Assembly (NCBI GenBank): GCA_964601505.1
Contig: CAZRNR010000003.1
Coordinates: 1 to 64,000 of the forward strand
Length of the DNA: 64,000 nucleotides
Source of the DNA: DRWZ01 sp964601505
Lineage (GTDB): Bacteria; Calescibacteriota; Calescibacteriia; Calescibacteriales; Calescibacteriaceae
Direction: 5' to 3'
Of this stretch, positions 19,112 through 28,654 are shown in pieces. Position 1 is the stretch's first letter. Each line of letters starts with the position of its first letter. The translations under genes and the position numbers were made by a program. A model generated the notes under the pieces. That model made no database searches, was not told where the DNA came from, and worked only from the letters and a program-made list of their open reading frames with translations.

Positions 19112-19186
19112 GGGGACGTAGCTCAGTGGGAGAGCGCCCGGTTTGCACCCGGGAGGACACGGGTTCAAGTCCCGTCGTCTCCACCA
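19112..19186 (+). tRNA. tRNA-Ala (anticodon TGC)
   Basis: The acceptor GGGGACG pairs with CGTCTCC, discriminator A, and CCA is encoded. The anticodon stem CCCGG/CCGGG has loop TTTGCAC. It is the second spacer tRNA, six bases after tRNA-Ile. Confidence 0.97.
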
Positions 19187-19202
19187 CTTGAACAATAGCT
19201 AT

Positions 19203-19230
19203 GAAATTTGGGAAGGATGCAGGTTTATGG
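19203..19230 (+). other. 5' strand of the 23S processing stem
   Basis: Three blocks, GAAATTT (19203-19209), GGAAGG (19211-19216) and GGTTTATGG (19222-19230), are exactly complementary, in order, to CCATAAACC (22757-22765), CCTTCC (22771-22776) and AAATTTC (22787-22793) beyond the 23S 3' end. The inner block is helix 1 of mature 23S and the outer blocks form the RNase III-type processing stalk. Confidence 0.75.
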
Positions 19231-20363
19231 TAGAAAGGGTCTGGGGTGGATGCCTTGGCACCAGAAGGCGATGAAGGGCGTGGTAAGCTGCGATAAGCCC
19301 GGGGGAGGCGCAAACAGCCTGTGATCCCGGGATTCCCGAATGAGGAAACTCAATAGGGGTAAAGCCCCTATTATCCTAAAAAGGATGCGATACCCCCTGA
19401 AGTGAAACATCTCAGTAAGGGGAGGAAAAGAAATCAACCGAGATTCCCCAAGTAGCGGCGAGCGAAAGGGGAACAGCCTAAACCAGATAGGTGTAATAGC
19501 TCTCCGGCGTTGCCTATCTGGGGTTGTAGGATACACTTGGGGAAGGCGGAGAACTTCCCAGGGAGTTACAAAACTGAAGGATAGCTGAAGTGGTCTGGAA
19601 AGGCCCGCCATAGAAGGTGATAGCCCTGTAAGCGAAATCCTTCAGTCTCCCGGAAGTGTATTCCTGAGTACCACGGCCCACGTGAAAGGTCGTGGGAAGC
19701 TGGGGGGACTACCCTCCAAGGCTAAATACTATCTGGTGCCCGATAGCGAACCAGTACCGAGAGGGAAAGGTGAAAAGAACCCCGGAGAGGGGAGTGAAAT
19801 AGAACCTGAAACCCCAGATCTACAGACTGCGGAAGGACTACCCCCGTTTGGGGAGGAGCGTCCGACCGCGTGCCTTTTGCGTAATGAGCCGGCGAGTTGC
19901 TCTCAGCGGTGGGTTAAGTCCCTCTGGGACGAAGCCATAGGGAAACCGAGTCCGAAAGGGCGTTAAAATCGCTGGGGGCAGACCCGAAACGTCACGATCT
20001 ACCCATGCCCAGGATGAAGGATGGGTAAAACCATCTGGAGGTCCGAACGGGTCCGGGTTGAAAACCGGTCCGATGAGGTGTGGGTAGGAGTGAAAAGCTA
20101 ATCGAGTGACGATATAGCTGGTTCCTCCCGAAATGCATCTAAGTGCAGCCTCGCGAAATGATCTAAGGCGGTAGAGCCACTTCTTTGGCTACCGGAGGGG
20201 AAACCTTCCGGAACCAAGGTAAACTCCGAATGCCTTAGGTCAGTAGCGGGAGTGAGTGGCCCGGGGATAAGCTCGGGTCGCAAGAGGGGAACAACCCAGA
20301 CCCTCGGCTAAGGCCCCGAATTTTGGGCTAAGTGAAGAAGGATGTCTATTCGCTAAGACAGCT

Positions 20364-20396
<33 letters not shown>

Positions 20397-21138
20397 GAGT
20401 GCGTAACAGCTCACCGGCCGAGCGAATAGGCGCCGAAAATTTAACGGGACTCAAGCCCAAAGCCGAAGCCAGGGGCAGCTGTTAAAGCTGCGGTAGGGAG
20501 GCGTCCCAGGTGCGCTGAAGTCTGACCGAAAGGGCAGATGGAGTGCCTGGGAGTGAGAATGCCGGCACGAGTAACGAGAGGGAGGTGAAAATCCTCCCGC
20601 CCGAAAGCCCAAGGTTTCCTGCTCAACGCTAATCGGAGCAGGGTTAGCCGGAACCCTAAGGTGTAGCCGAAAGGCGTAGCCGATGGGAAAGTGGGTTAAT
20701 ACTCCCCGCCGCTGCAGGGCGCTAACAGTAATATTGACGGCACAGTAGGATGTAAGGAGTTGACGGCTTGCTCCTTGCTACCCGAAATGTGTCCAAGAAA
20801 CAGATATTACTGTTGTCCTGTAGCGACCGTACCTCAAACCGACACAGGTGGGCTGGTAAGTAATTCACCAAGGGTAGCGGGTGAAACCCTCCTAAGGAAC
20901 TCGGCAAATTTTCCCCGTAACTTCGGAAGAAGGGGTGCCCGTTCTGGCGCAAGCTAGAACGGGTCGCAGAGAAAAGGTGGTGCCGACTGTTTACTAAAAA
21001 CACAGGTCTCTGCTAACCCGAAAGGGGAAGTATAGGGACTGAAGCCTGCCCGGTGCCCGAAGGTCAAGGTAAGGGGTTAGCCGCAAGGTGAGGCTCCAAG
21101 CCTAAGCCCGGGTAAACGGAGGCCGTAACTCTGACGGT

Positions 21139-21814
21139 CAAGGCTATAAAAAGGGCCGTCAATAAATCCGACTATATGCTGGGAAGCCCGAAAATCCTAC
21201 CATACCGAGTAGGTGAAAATTGGTAGGATTGGGTTATCAGCAGGAAAGATTCTCCAAAAGGAGGTGCATCATGAGAGAAAAATACAAAAAATTCTTCCTT
21301 GCAGGATTTATAGAGGGTGAAGGGTCGCTTTGCATCTCTTTAAAGAAAAATGCAAGCTCAAAGTTTGGAATAAATGTGGATCCAGAATTTTTTATCTATC
21401 AACGCAAATCTGGAAGAGCACTTCTTGAAATGGCCCAGCAAATATTTCATACTGGAACCATATACGAAAAAGATGGAAATAGGAATGTGTTAGTCTTCGC
21501 TATAAGAAATAGAAGAAGTATAAAAGAGAAAGTTATTCCATTTTTCGAAAAATACGTAATGCCCTTTTCCCAAAAATTCAAAAATAGCTTTTCAATAATA
21601 AAAAGAATTATTGAGCTTGAGGAAAGAGGTGCTCATCAAACGAAAGAAGGTATGATCGAGATATTGAAACTTGCTTCAAGTTTCAAAACCCTAGAAGGGA
21701 AAAGGGGAAAATGGGATGCTAAAAAACTTTTGGAGAATCTCCTCAGAGACCATACGTCGGACTCCGAATAAGGAGAAGATATGGTCCAAAGCTCCCTTAA
21801 AAAGGGGGTGAAAG
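21139..21814 (+). other. Group I self-splicing intron in 23S (1931-type site)
   Basis: The 676-base insertion splits the universally conserved ACGGT|CCTAAGGTAGCG. The upstream exon ends in T (U at the splice site) and the intron ends in G, as group I splicing requires. The internal guide GCCGTC (21155-21160) pairs perfectly with exon GACGGT through a final G-U, forming P1. Near the 3' end are the R-like segment TCAGAGACCATACGTCGG and the S-like AAGATATGGTCC, classical core elements. An open frame for a LAGLIDADG endonuclease lies inside, and its last codons overlap the core. Group I introns at this 23S site are known from Thermotoga and some other bacteria. Confidence 0.92.
21271..21771 (+). 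CDS. LAGLIDADG homing endonuclease of the 23S intron
   Basis: A 166-residue protein with one LAGLIDADG motif, LAGFIEGEG at residues 10-18, so it should act as a homodimer that cuts intronless 23S alleles and drives intron homing. The start is the ATG at 21271, preceded by AAAGGAGGTG at good distance; the frame is open upstream to 21220 but that part is intron core. The body has the usual alternation of strands and helices (RSIKEKVIPFFEKYV). Acidic residues of the motif (Glu15 and Glu17 in place of Asp) are retained as carboxylates, so activity is plausible. The final ten codons (LLRDHTSDSE) are read from the ribozyme core, so coding and RNA structure constrain each other there. Confidence 0.92.
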   Translation: MREKYKKFFLAGFIEGEGSLCISLKKNASSKFGINVDPEFFIYQRKSGRALLEMAQQIFHTGTIYEKDGNRNVLVFAIRNRRSIKEKVIPFFEKYVMPFSQKFKNSFSIIKRIIELEERGAHQTKEGMIEILKLASSFKTLEGKRGKWDAKKLLENLLRDHTSDSE

Positions 21815-22410
21815 CCTAAGGTAGCGTAGTCCCTTGCCGGGTAAGTTCCGGCCTGCATGAATGGCCCAACGAGTGCCACGCTGTCTTAGGGGGGTGCCCG
21901 GTGAAAATGTAGTGGGGGTGAAGATGCCCCCAACCCATGGCAGGACGGAAAGACCCCGTGCAGCTTTACTGCAGTCTGCCGCTGAACTTTGTGAATTCCT
22001 GCGCAGAATAGGTGGGAGCCTTTGAAGTCCTAGCTCCGGCTAGGATGGAGGCGCCAGTGAGATACCACCCTGGGGTTCGCGGAGTTCTAACCTATAAGGG
22101 ACACCGGCAGTCGGGCAGTTTTCCTGGGGCGGGATCTCCCGAAAAAGTATCGGGAGAGCACATAAGGTGTCCTCAGCCGGTGTGGAAAGCCGGCCTTGAG
22201 TGCAGGGACATAAGGACGCTTGACTGCAAGGGGGACACCCCAAGCAGGTGCGAAAGCAGGTCCCAGTGACCCGGCGGTTCTATGTAGGAGGGCCGTCGAT
22301 CAGCGGATAAAAGCTACGCCGGGGATAACAGACTAATTTCTCCCGAGAGTTCACATCGACGGGGGAGTTTGGTACCTCGATGTCGGCTCATCCCCTCCTG
22401 GGGCTGAAGA

Positions 22411-22444
<34 letters not shown>

Positions 22445-22452
22445 GGGTACGC

Positions 22453-22488
<36 letters not shown>

Positions 22489-22756
22489 TTATCCGCCATG
22501 GGCGCAGGATAGCTGCGAGGAGCTGGTCCTAGTACGAGAGGACCGGACTGGGGCAGCCTCTGGTGTACCAGTTGTTCCGCCAGGAGCATCACGCTGGGTA
22601 GCCAAGCTGCTAAGGGATAACCGCTGAAGGCATCTAAGCGGGAAACCCACCTCAAGATAAGCTATCCCTGAAGGGCCCTCGGAGACTACGAGGTTGATAG
22701 GCCCAAGGTGTAAGCTCCGCAAGGAGTTTAGCTGATGGGTACTAATCGCCCGTTCG

Positions 22757-22793
22757 CCATAAACCTGTTTCCTTCCCTTTTCTTATAAATTTC
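22757..22793 (+). other. 3' strand of the 23S processing stem
   Basis: CCATAAACC, CCTTCC and AAATTTC pair with the three blocks upstream of 23S. The stem closes directly after 23S, leaving no room for a 5S gene inside it. Confidence 0.75.
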
Positions 22794-23186
22794 ATTTATC
22801 TAAAATGCTTATTTTACAAAAAAAAGGATCGCCAAAAAACTAGTTAAATTTACAGAAAATTTTCTGTTCAAGTAAAACATAAATAAAACATAAATAATCA
22901 CCCACTCCCTTTTCTAACATCCCACACATAAGAAGTAAAAAGATCTGAAATCAAAAAGTTCAGTGTTTATGTTGTTTCCCTATTTGTTTGTGAAAGGTTA
23001 TGATAACCTATTTTATCAAAGCTGCTTATAATTTTATCACCTTTTCTTCTTTTTTATAAAAGATTTATCTTAGGAGCAGGTGGGTAAGAATAAACATTCT
23101 CTTAATTATGAACACCTCTCAACTAAATAACCAAAAATTATCGTTCTCTTTTGTAATTGGAGGATAAAAATTTTTTGACAAAGCAT
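22794..23186. other. Region downstream of 23S: no 5S, no gene seen
   Basis: This is AT-rich sequence with no 5S-like GC-rich block. It holds a tandem AAACATAAAT pair near 22877-22898 and a short palindrome, AGGTTAT-G-ATAACCT (22995-23009), with no T-run behind it. I see no convincing open frame on either strand. Confidence 0.6.
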
Positions 23187-23981
23187 TTAAGCTCCTATCC
23201 GAAATCTCTGAGATTGAAGAAAGAGATAAGGTCTTATAAAAAATTTTGCAAACTCTTCAACATATGCGTAAGCTACAGGAGGGATAAATTGTGTATCTAT
23301 TGAAACTTGTTTTTCTTCCAAAAAATTTACAACTTCTCTTTCTATTTTCTTTTCCACATATCCTCTGAACAAAACTAAGGGGATCACTATCAAATTTTCA
23401 AAGCTATCTATTTTTATCTTTGAAAGAATATCTGAAGGTTTTGGATTGGTAACCTCGGCGAAACTTACGAACATTTCTCCGTTTTTCCCTAATTTTTCCC
23501 ATATAATTCGTGAAAATTTATAGACGTCTCCTGCGGAATACATATTGGATGTTCCTCTACCAACAAATAGAAAGATTGATTTTTCTGGGACGGTGTTAAA
23601 TTCCTTCTCTATACATTTTTTGATGAAACAACTGTATAGTTCTATGAAATGTTCTCTTTCCGCCAAAGCAATATTTAGATAAAATTTCTCCTTGTTTTTT
23701 GCTGATCTTATCTCTGGTTCTATGTCATCTAAAAGATGACCAGCTCTGAAAAAGAATATCGGTTCAACAAATACCCTTTTTATTTCTTCATTTGAATCCA
23801 ACTCCTCTATTTTCTCCGAAAATTTAGGTTCTTGGTGTTCTATAAAACATAAATCTGTTTTCAGATTTGAAAATTTTTTGAGATTTTCCTCAAATTTTGA
23901 TATATCTTCTTGATATATCTTAACAGGGCTACCGTGAGCAACAAATAGTATTGTTTGATCTTGAGACTGAAATTTATTCAT
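23187..23981 (-). CDS. cbiX: Sirohydrochlorin cobaltochelatase, two-domain CbiX
   Basis: Inserts cobalt into sirohydrochlorin at the start of the anaerobic cobalamin route. At 264 residues it has two chelatase half-domains: the N-terminal half shows FVAHGSP (about 14-20) and FFFRAGHLLDDIE with the second metal-binding histidine, and the C-terminal half shows FVGRGTSNMYSAGDV, a degenerate copy. This is the long CbiX form rather than the short archaeal CbiXS. It overlaps miaB by 4 bases. Ferrochelatase-type activity (SirB) cannot be excluded. Confidence 0.85.
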   Translation of the reverse strand: MNKFQSQDQTILFVAHGSPVKIYQEDISKFEENLKKFSNLKTDLCFIEHQEPKFSEKIEELDSNEEIKRVFVEPIFFFRAGHLLDDIEPEIRSAKNKEKFYLNIALAEREHFIELYSCFIKKCIEKEFNTVPEKSIFLFVGRGTSNMYSAGDVYKFSRIIWEKLGKNGEMFVSFAEVTNPKPSDILSKIKIDSFENLIVIPLVLFRGYVEKKIEREVVNFLEEKQVSIDTQFIPPVAYAYVEEFAKFFIRPYLFLQSQRFRIGA

Positions 23982-25372
23982 ACAACGATTTCACCTCTTA
24001 GGGAGTTTCTATATGCTTCTGTTATTTTCACTTTTATTAAACTTCCTATTTGAGGTTTGCCTTCAAAATTGACAACTTTGTTTGTTCTGGTTCTCCCTGT
24101 TGAATCTTTCTCTCCATTTCTTTCTGCTGGACCTTCTACGAGTATTTCCTCAACTCTGCTGACATAACTTTGCATTATTTCTTTTGTAATTCGGTCTTGT
24201 GTTTCCTGAAGAATTTTAAGCCTATGGGCCTTTACATCTTCTGGTATTTGATCTGGAAATCTTTCCGCAGCTGTTCCAGGTCTTATCGAATATTTGAAAG
24301 AGAATATATCATCAAATTTTATCGTTTTTACCATATTTAATGTCTCTTCAAAGTCCTTGTCTGTTTCTCCGGGGAAACCGACTATTATGTCTGTTGTTAT
24401 GGAACAAGATGGAATAAACTTTCTTATTTTTTCTATTATGTTATAATATTCCTCTATGGTATATCTTCTCGCCATTTTTTTTAGTATCCTGTTTGATCCA
24501 GACTGAACTGGTAGATGAAGATGTTCGCAAACCTTTTCACATTCTTTCATAGCTTGTATCATATCATCATTAACATATCTTGGATTTGATGTCGTAAATC
24601 TTATTCTCAAAAGCCCATCTATTTTGTTTAGAGTTCTAAGAAGGTCGGCAAAACTCATTTCCCCCGGTGTATTCCATCCATATCCATTTACATTTTGTCC
24701 TATAAGGGTTATCTCTTTCACTCCTTTTGATATAAATTCCTTTACTTCTTGTATTATATCTATAGAAGGACGAGTTATTTCTCTACCTCTTGTTATTGGA
24801 ACAATACAGAATGTGCAAAACTGATTACATCCTTCCTGAATTGTCACATAAGCTTTTACTCGAGATCCATTGTAAAACTCTTGATAGATAGGACTTTCAA
24901 ATCTATCTTTGATATTTAATTCTATGGAAGTATCAACTACTACTTTGTTTTTGAAAGTATCTTCTATAACTTTGTTTATTTTGTGAAGAGCTGATGTTCC
25001 AAGAACAAAATCTACATCGACCTTTTGGAGGATTTCAGAGCCTTTAAGCTGAGCTACACATCCAACAACTCCTATTTTAATATCCCTTTTTGATTTTTTT
25101 AACTTGAGATATTTACCAAGTTCAGAATATATCTTCTGTTCTGGTTTTTCTCTTACGGCACATGTGTTTAATATTATTACATCTGCTTCATCAGGAGATA
25201 AAGCTCGTCTGGAATCTTTTATCATTCCGTATATTCTTTCCGAATCTTTTTCGTTCATTTGGCAACCAAAGGTTTTTATAAAAATTTTCAGACTTGATGG
25301 ACGTTCTGTGATTGGTATTTCTTTTCTCTCGTTTATAATTACTTCTTCATTATAGATCCTTTTGTTGGTCAT
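23978..25372 (-). CDS. miaB: tRNA-2-methylthio-N6-isopentenyladenosine synthase
   Basis: Radical-SAM methylthiotransferase that modifies A37 of tRNAs reading UNN codons. The N-terminal MTTase domain carries Cys37, Cys71 and Cys105 for the auxiliary cluster (FGCQMN, NTCAVRE, VGCVAQ). The radical-SAM motif CNQFCTFC gives Cys182, Cys186 and Cys189. The C-terminus is a TRAM domain (VEGPAERNGEKDSTGRTRTN). The substitution pattern TGRTRTNK and length 464 fit MiaB rather than RimO or MtaB. It starts with ATG behind a TAATAA-rich leader and overlaps cbiX by 4 bases. Confidence 0.96.
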   Translation of the reverse strand: MTNKRIYNEEVIINERKEIPITERPSSLKIFIKTFGCQMNEKDSERIYGMIKDSRRALSPDEADVIILNTCAVREKPEQKIYSELGKYLKLKKSKRDIKIGVVGCVAQLKGSEILQKVDVDFVLGTSALHKINKVIEDTFKNKVVVDTSIELNIKDRFESPIYQEFYNGSRVKAYVTIQEGCNQFCTFCIVPITRGREITRPSIDIIQEVKEFISKGVKEITLIGQNVNGYGWNTPGEMSFADLLRTLNKIDGLLRIRFTTSNPRYVNDDMIQAMKECEKVCEHLHLPVQSGSNRILKKMARRYTIEEYYNIIEKIRKFIPSCSITTDIIVGFPGETDKDFEETLNMVKTIKFDDIFSFKYSIRPGTAAERFPDQIPEDVKAHRLKILQETQDRITKEIMQSYVSRVEEILVEGPAERNGEKDSTGRTRTNKVVNFEGKPQIGSLIKVKITEAYRNSLRGEIVV

Positions 25373-25448
25373 AGAATTTTTTATTAATCTTTTTTTGTTT
25401 TATAGATAAAAATATCGGTTTGTCTTATGGATCTGGCTAATATAAAGT

Positions 25449-25628
25449 TTATGCTTTTATGTTTACCTTGTTCCCCATTTTTGCTTCAGATACTTCAGGT
25501 TTTAACTTTACAAGAGGAACTGGTTCAATGAGCTTTGAGATAGCCTGTTTTTTGAATTTATTAATATAGTTAAGATTCGATATTGCAACCTTTGCCAGCC
25601 CCATATCTACATTGTTTATTCTTGGCAT
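25449..25628 (-). CDS. Small hypothetical protein, 59 residues
   Basis: A complete frame, MPRINNVDMGLAKVAISN... to ...GNKVNIKA, sits in the 348-base gap between miaB and relA/spoT. Composition looks like real protein (mixed Lys/Val/Ile/Asn, no low-complexity run), GGAT precedes ATG, and there is no competing frame. It may form one amphipathic helix (about 8-33). I do not recognise a family. The remainder of the gap is AT-rich with nothing visible. Confidence 0.55.
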   Translation of the reverse strand: MPRINNVDMGLAKVAISNLNYINKFKKQAISKLIEPVPLVKLKPEVSEAKMGNKVNIKA

Positions 25629-25720
25629 ATCCTTTAAATTAATAATTCATTTCTTTTTTTGGGTTTTTTAGTATATTTTTAGATTGGTATAGCTCATCTC
25701 ACTTTTTGTCTGTATCCATT

Positions 25721-27850
25721 TTATATCCTTTGAACTCCGAAAGTGTTTTCAATAGAAGAAATCTCTCTTATAACATTTTCAATATCATCTTTATTCTTTA
25801 CTAATATTGTTATTTCCATTTCAAATCTACTATTGTGTTCTCTTGATATGATCTCTTTTACTCTGTATCCTTTTTTGTTCAGGTTAGATATTATTTCTGA
25901 CATTATTTCTGGGTAATCTACAAAAAGTTTTACCCTTCCTATGTATATTGCTTCAAAAGGGAAGTTTGCCTGACTTATTTTTATTATTCTCTCTTGAGGT
26001 AAATTTTGAATTTGAACACAATCTTTTCTGTGTATCACTATGCCATAACCTTTTGTTATATACCCAACAGATTCATCCCCATATACTGGGGAGCAGCAAA
26101 GAGCAAACCTGGTTTTGACTCCCTTTAAGTCTCCAGTAAGCTCATCTTGGTTTTGGATTTGTTGTTTTTGTGTGGTTTCTTGTATGTTTTCTGGTTTCTC
26201 ATCTTTTGCTTCTACTATTTTCTTTAGAGTCTTTATAAAAGATGTTATACTTATTTTCCCCATACCTATGCTTATAAGTAGATCTTCAATACTCTTTATT
26301 TTCATCTGTGTGCAGACTTTAGATATTACACCATCTCTGACAAGCTTTTGAAAGTCTAAATTGTATTTTCTAAGCTCTTTTTTAATTGTCTCTTCACCAA
26401 TTTCTTTTGCAATGGATTTTTCTTCTTTTACGACAAATTGCTTTATTCGTGATTTTGCTCTTTGGGTTATAACGAAGTTTAGCCAGCTTCTCTTTGGTTT
26501 TTGTGTTTTAGATGTTATTATCTGCACTATGTCACCACTTTTCAGGATATAATCTATAGGTTGGAGTTTCCCATTTACTTTTGCTCCTGTGCATCTTGAA
26601 CCGAGTTCTGTATGTATTGAGTACGCAAAGTCAAGAACTGTAGATCCTCTTGGAAGTATCTTCACATCTCCCTTTGGTGTGAAAACATATATCTCATGAG
26701 GATATATATCCTCACTTATATTTCTGACTTCGTAGTATTGTGATTCCCTAGATGTTTCAAGGATATTTCTCAGCCATGAGAAAATTTTTAGACCAGATTC
26801 AGATATTGGGCTCCCTTCTTTGTATATCCAGTGAGATGCTATCCCATATTCAGCTTCCTCATGCATCTTGAAGGTTCTTATCTGAAACTCTACTTTGTAG
26901 CCCCCAGGTATTATAACTTTAGTATGTAGTGATTTATAGCCGTTAGGTTTTGGTATGGCTATGTAATCCTTGAACTTCCCCGGAATAGGTTTGAAGTGTG
27001 AATGAATAATACCAAGACACCGGTAGCAATCTCCTATGTCTTCAACGATTATTCTGAACCCTATTATGTCATATATGTTTTCTATATCTATTCCCTGATT
27101 GACTATCTTTTCCCAGATACTGTATATTCCCTTGACTCTGTTTTCTATTCTAAAGTTGCTTATTTCTTCTTTTTTGAGAATTTCTTCAACTTTATGTCTG
27201 AAATGATCAATGAATTTTTGACTTTTAGGGATTATTTCTTGTAGTTTCTCCTTTATATATTTTGCAGCATCTGGTTGTAGGATCTCAAAAGATAGATCTT
27301 CAAGTTCTGTCTTCATGTTGTATAATCCAAGCCTATGTGCGATGGGAGCAAATATTTTTAAGGTCTCATTTGCTATTCTCTTTTGTTTTTCTTGTGGTAA
27401 GTGAGAAATAGTCCTCATATTATCTAATCTATCTGATAGCTTTATGAGAATAACTCTCACATCCCTTGCCATGAATACGAACATTTTTCGTAGGTTCTCT
27501 ATTTGTTTCTCATCTGCCTCAAGATTTACATTGAGATTAGATATTTTCGTAACTCCATCAACTAAAAATGCAACCTCATCACCGAAAAATTTAGATATTC
27601 TTTCAAGAGATTGATTGGTATCTTCAACAACATCGTGAAGAATTCCTGCTGATACTGTCTTATCGTCAGCTTTAAGTTCAGTCAATATCTTTGCGACAGC
27701 CAACGGGTGGTTTATATATGGTTCACCAGAAAGTCTCCTTTGGTTCTTATGATAGTATGAAGCATACAGAAAAGCTCTCTTAATAATAGAAATGTCTGGG
27801 TTTGGATGGTATCTTGATATCTCATTACATAATTCATTTATACTGATCAC
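25721..27850 (-). CDS. rsh: Bifunctional (p)ppGpp synthase/hydrolase RelA/SpoT
   Basis: Stringent-response enzyme that makes and degrades (p)ppGpp. The HD hydrolase domain (about 20-170) contains HDVVEDT and LSDRLDNMRT. The synthetase domain (about 230-345) contains GIYSIWEK, DIIGFRIIVEDIGDCY and GYKSLHTKV. A TGS domain (about 385-445) starts YVFTPKGDVKILPRGSTVLDFAY, a conserved Cys-Cys region (FALCCSPVYGDESVGYI) is near 590, and a C-terminal ACT domain ends the chain. At 709 residues it is full length and both catalytic domains look intact. The start is GTG (MISINELC), with TAAAAT 6 bases upstream and no ribosome site. Confidence 0.96.
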   Translation of the reverse strand: MISINELCNEISRYHPNPDISIIKRAFLYASYYHKNQRRLSGEPYINHPLAVAKILTELKADDKTVSAGILHDVVEDTNQSLERISKFFGDEVAFLVDGVTKISNLNVNLEADEKQIENLRKMFVFMARDVRVILIKLSDRLDNMRTISHLPQEKQKRIANETLKIFAPIAHRLGLYNMKTELEDLSFEILQPDAAKYIKEKLQEIIPKSQKFIDHFRHKVEEILKKEEISNFRIENRVKGIYSIWEKIVNQGIDIENIYDIIGFRIIVEDIGDCYRCLGIIHSHFKPIPGKFKDYIAIPKPNGYKSLHTKVIIPGGYKVEFQIRTFKMHEEAEYGIASHWIYKEGSPISESGLKIFSWLRNILETSRESQYYEVRNISEDIYPHEIYVFTPKGDVKILPRGSTVLDFAYSIHTELGSRCTGAKVNGKLQPIDYILKSGDIVQIITSKTQKPKRSWLNFVITQRAKSRIKQFVVKEEKSIAKEIGEETIKKELRKYNLDFQKLVRDGVISKVCTQMKIKSIEDLLISIGMGKISITSFIKTLKKIVEAKDEKPENIQETTQKQQIQNQDELTGDLKGVKTRFALCCSPVYGDESVGYITKGYGIVIHRKDCVQIQNLPQERIIKISQANFPFEAIYIGRVKLFVDYPEIMSEIISNLNKKGYRVKEIISREHNSRFEMEITILVKNKDDIENVIREISSIENTFGVQRI

Positions 27851-27929
27851 AAATATATTTTAATTAGCCATATAATAACTTTAAGTTTGGATTGAAAAAA
27901 TTCCCTATCGCTATTTTGGGGGGTTGAAA

Positions 27930-28086
27930 GTTATCAGAGGTATCTGTATAGAACTTTATAGCTTTATAGCAAGGTTACAGGAACATTATAAAAATTAAAA
28001 TTTGTACGTTCTATACCGCAGGCAGATTCAGCAATTTATTTGCAGGAGAACGATTGTTTTATGCGCTACTGGTTAGTGCGTTTTTT
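27930..28086 (+). ncRNA. Candidate structured small RNA with intrinsic terminator
   Basis: The region between divergent relA/spoT and the 28129 gene holds nested structure with no open frame. A perfect inverted repeat TATAGAAC (27947-27954) / GTTCTATA (28008-28015) is extended by CTG/CAG. Next come a small hairpin GCAA/TTGC, and finally GCGCTA-CTGGT-TAGTGC (28063-28079) followed by G and six T. That last element is a good terminator on the + strand, yet no + strand gene lies upstream of it. A small RNA is the simplest reading; on the other strand it could be a relA/spoT leader. The 5' end is a guess. Confidence 0.4.
28063..28086 (+). terminator. Rho-independent terminator
   Basis: Six-pair stem GCGCTA/TAGTGC (one G-U) with five-base loop, then GTTTTTT. 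It points away from relA/spoT and precedes the 28129 gene. Confidence 0.5.
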
Positions 28087-28128
28087 GGCATTCGTTATTG
28101 ATTATTTTACATATTAAATTTAGTTTTT

Positions 28129-28347
28129 ATGCAGTATGATGAGAAGTCGCTGGAAAGTAAGATAAAGAAGGTCCGGGATGCAATTGCAAAATGGGAAGAA
28201 TCATTGCTACAAAGAGATTTAGATTCTATAAGGAAATATTCCATTGAGATAGAATCTCTGGGAAAGGAAATATTGAAAATACTTTGGAAAGATGTTTTGC
28301 CGGGAGAGAATATCTCTGCTGTCATAGAAAGATTGAATAATAGATAA
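28129..28347 (+). CDS. Small helical hypothetical protein
   Basis: 72 residues, Lys/Glu-rich, predicted as two long helices (MQYDEKSLESKIKKVRDAI..., then ...KYSIEIESLGKEILKILWK). There are no cysteines and no signal or membrane segment. The antisense frame over the same bases is far less protein-like. No family recognised; a coiled-coil or small regulatory protein is possible. Confidence 0.55.
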   Translation: MQYDEKSLESKIKKVRDAIAKWEESLLQRDLDSIRKYSIEIESLGKEILKILWKDVLPGENISAVIERLNNR

Positions 28348-28393
28348 ATGATATTAATCAGTGATAAAACTCCATGAATGTTTGATTTATGTG

Positions 28394-28654
28394 TTATTTG
28401 TTCTTGTTGTATGTTTCTATTTTTCCTTTACCACATATATATTCTTTTTGATCTATAGGTATTTTCGTTTCAAAGTCCTCAAATATACATTTTGGATTTG
28501 TAATAAGTATTTCAAATCTTTCTCCTAACTCTAATAGTTTTGATCTTACCATATCTAATTTTTGTGATTGTATTTTGGCTATAGCTAGAAAAATTGAAAT
28601 GAAAATAGATGAGATAAAGAGGATAGCTAGTGTTTCAGTTATTTCTTTAATCAT
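28394..28654 (-). CDS. Small single-pass membrane protein
   Basis: 86 residues with one membrane helix (about 8-26) followed by a charged region with two cysteines (NPKCIFED and EYICGKG). The start overlaps the end of the SurA-like lipoprotein gene by 4 bases (ATGA-type), so it is probably translated from the same message. Function unknown. Confidence 0.55.
   Translation of the reverse strand: MIKEITETLAILFISSIFISIFLAIAKIQSQKLDMVRSKLLELGERFEILITNPKCIFEDFETKIPIDQKEYICGKGKIETYNKNK

Noticed and set aside
21220..21270. Longer reading of the homing endonuclease from 21220
   Set aside because: The upstream part is group I intron core; the Shine-Dalgarno and LAGLIDADG position support the ATG at 21271.
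28107..28325. Minus-strand frame opposite the 28129 gene
   Set aside because: It is less protein-like (Ser/Phe-rich, antisense of a Lys/Glu-rich helix) and ends outside any unit.
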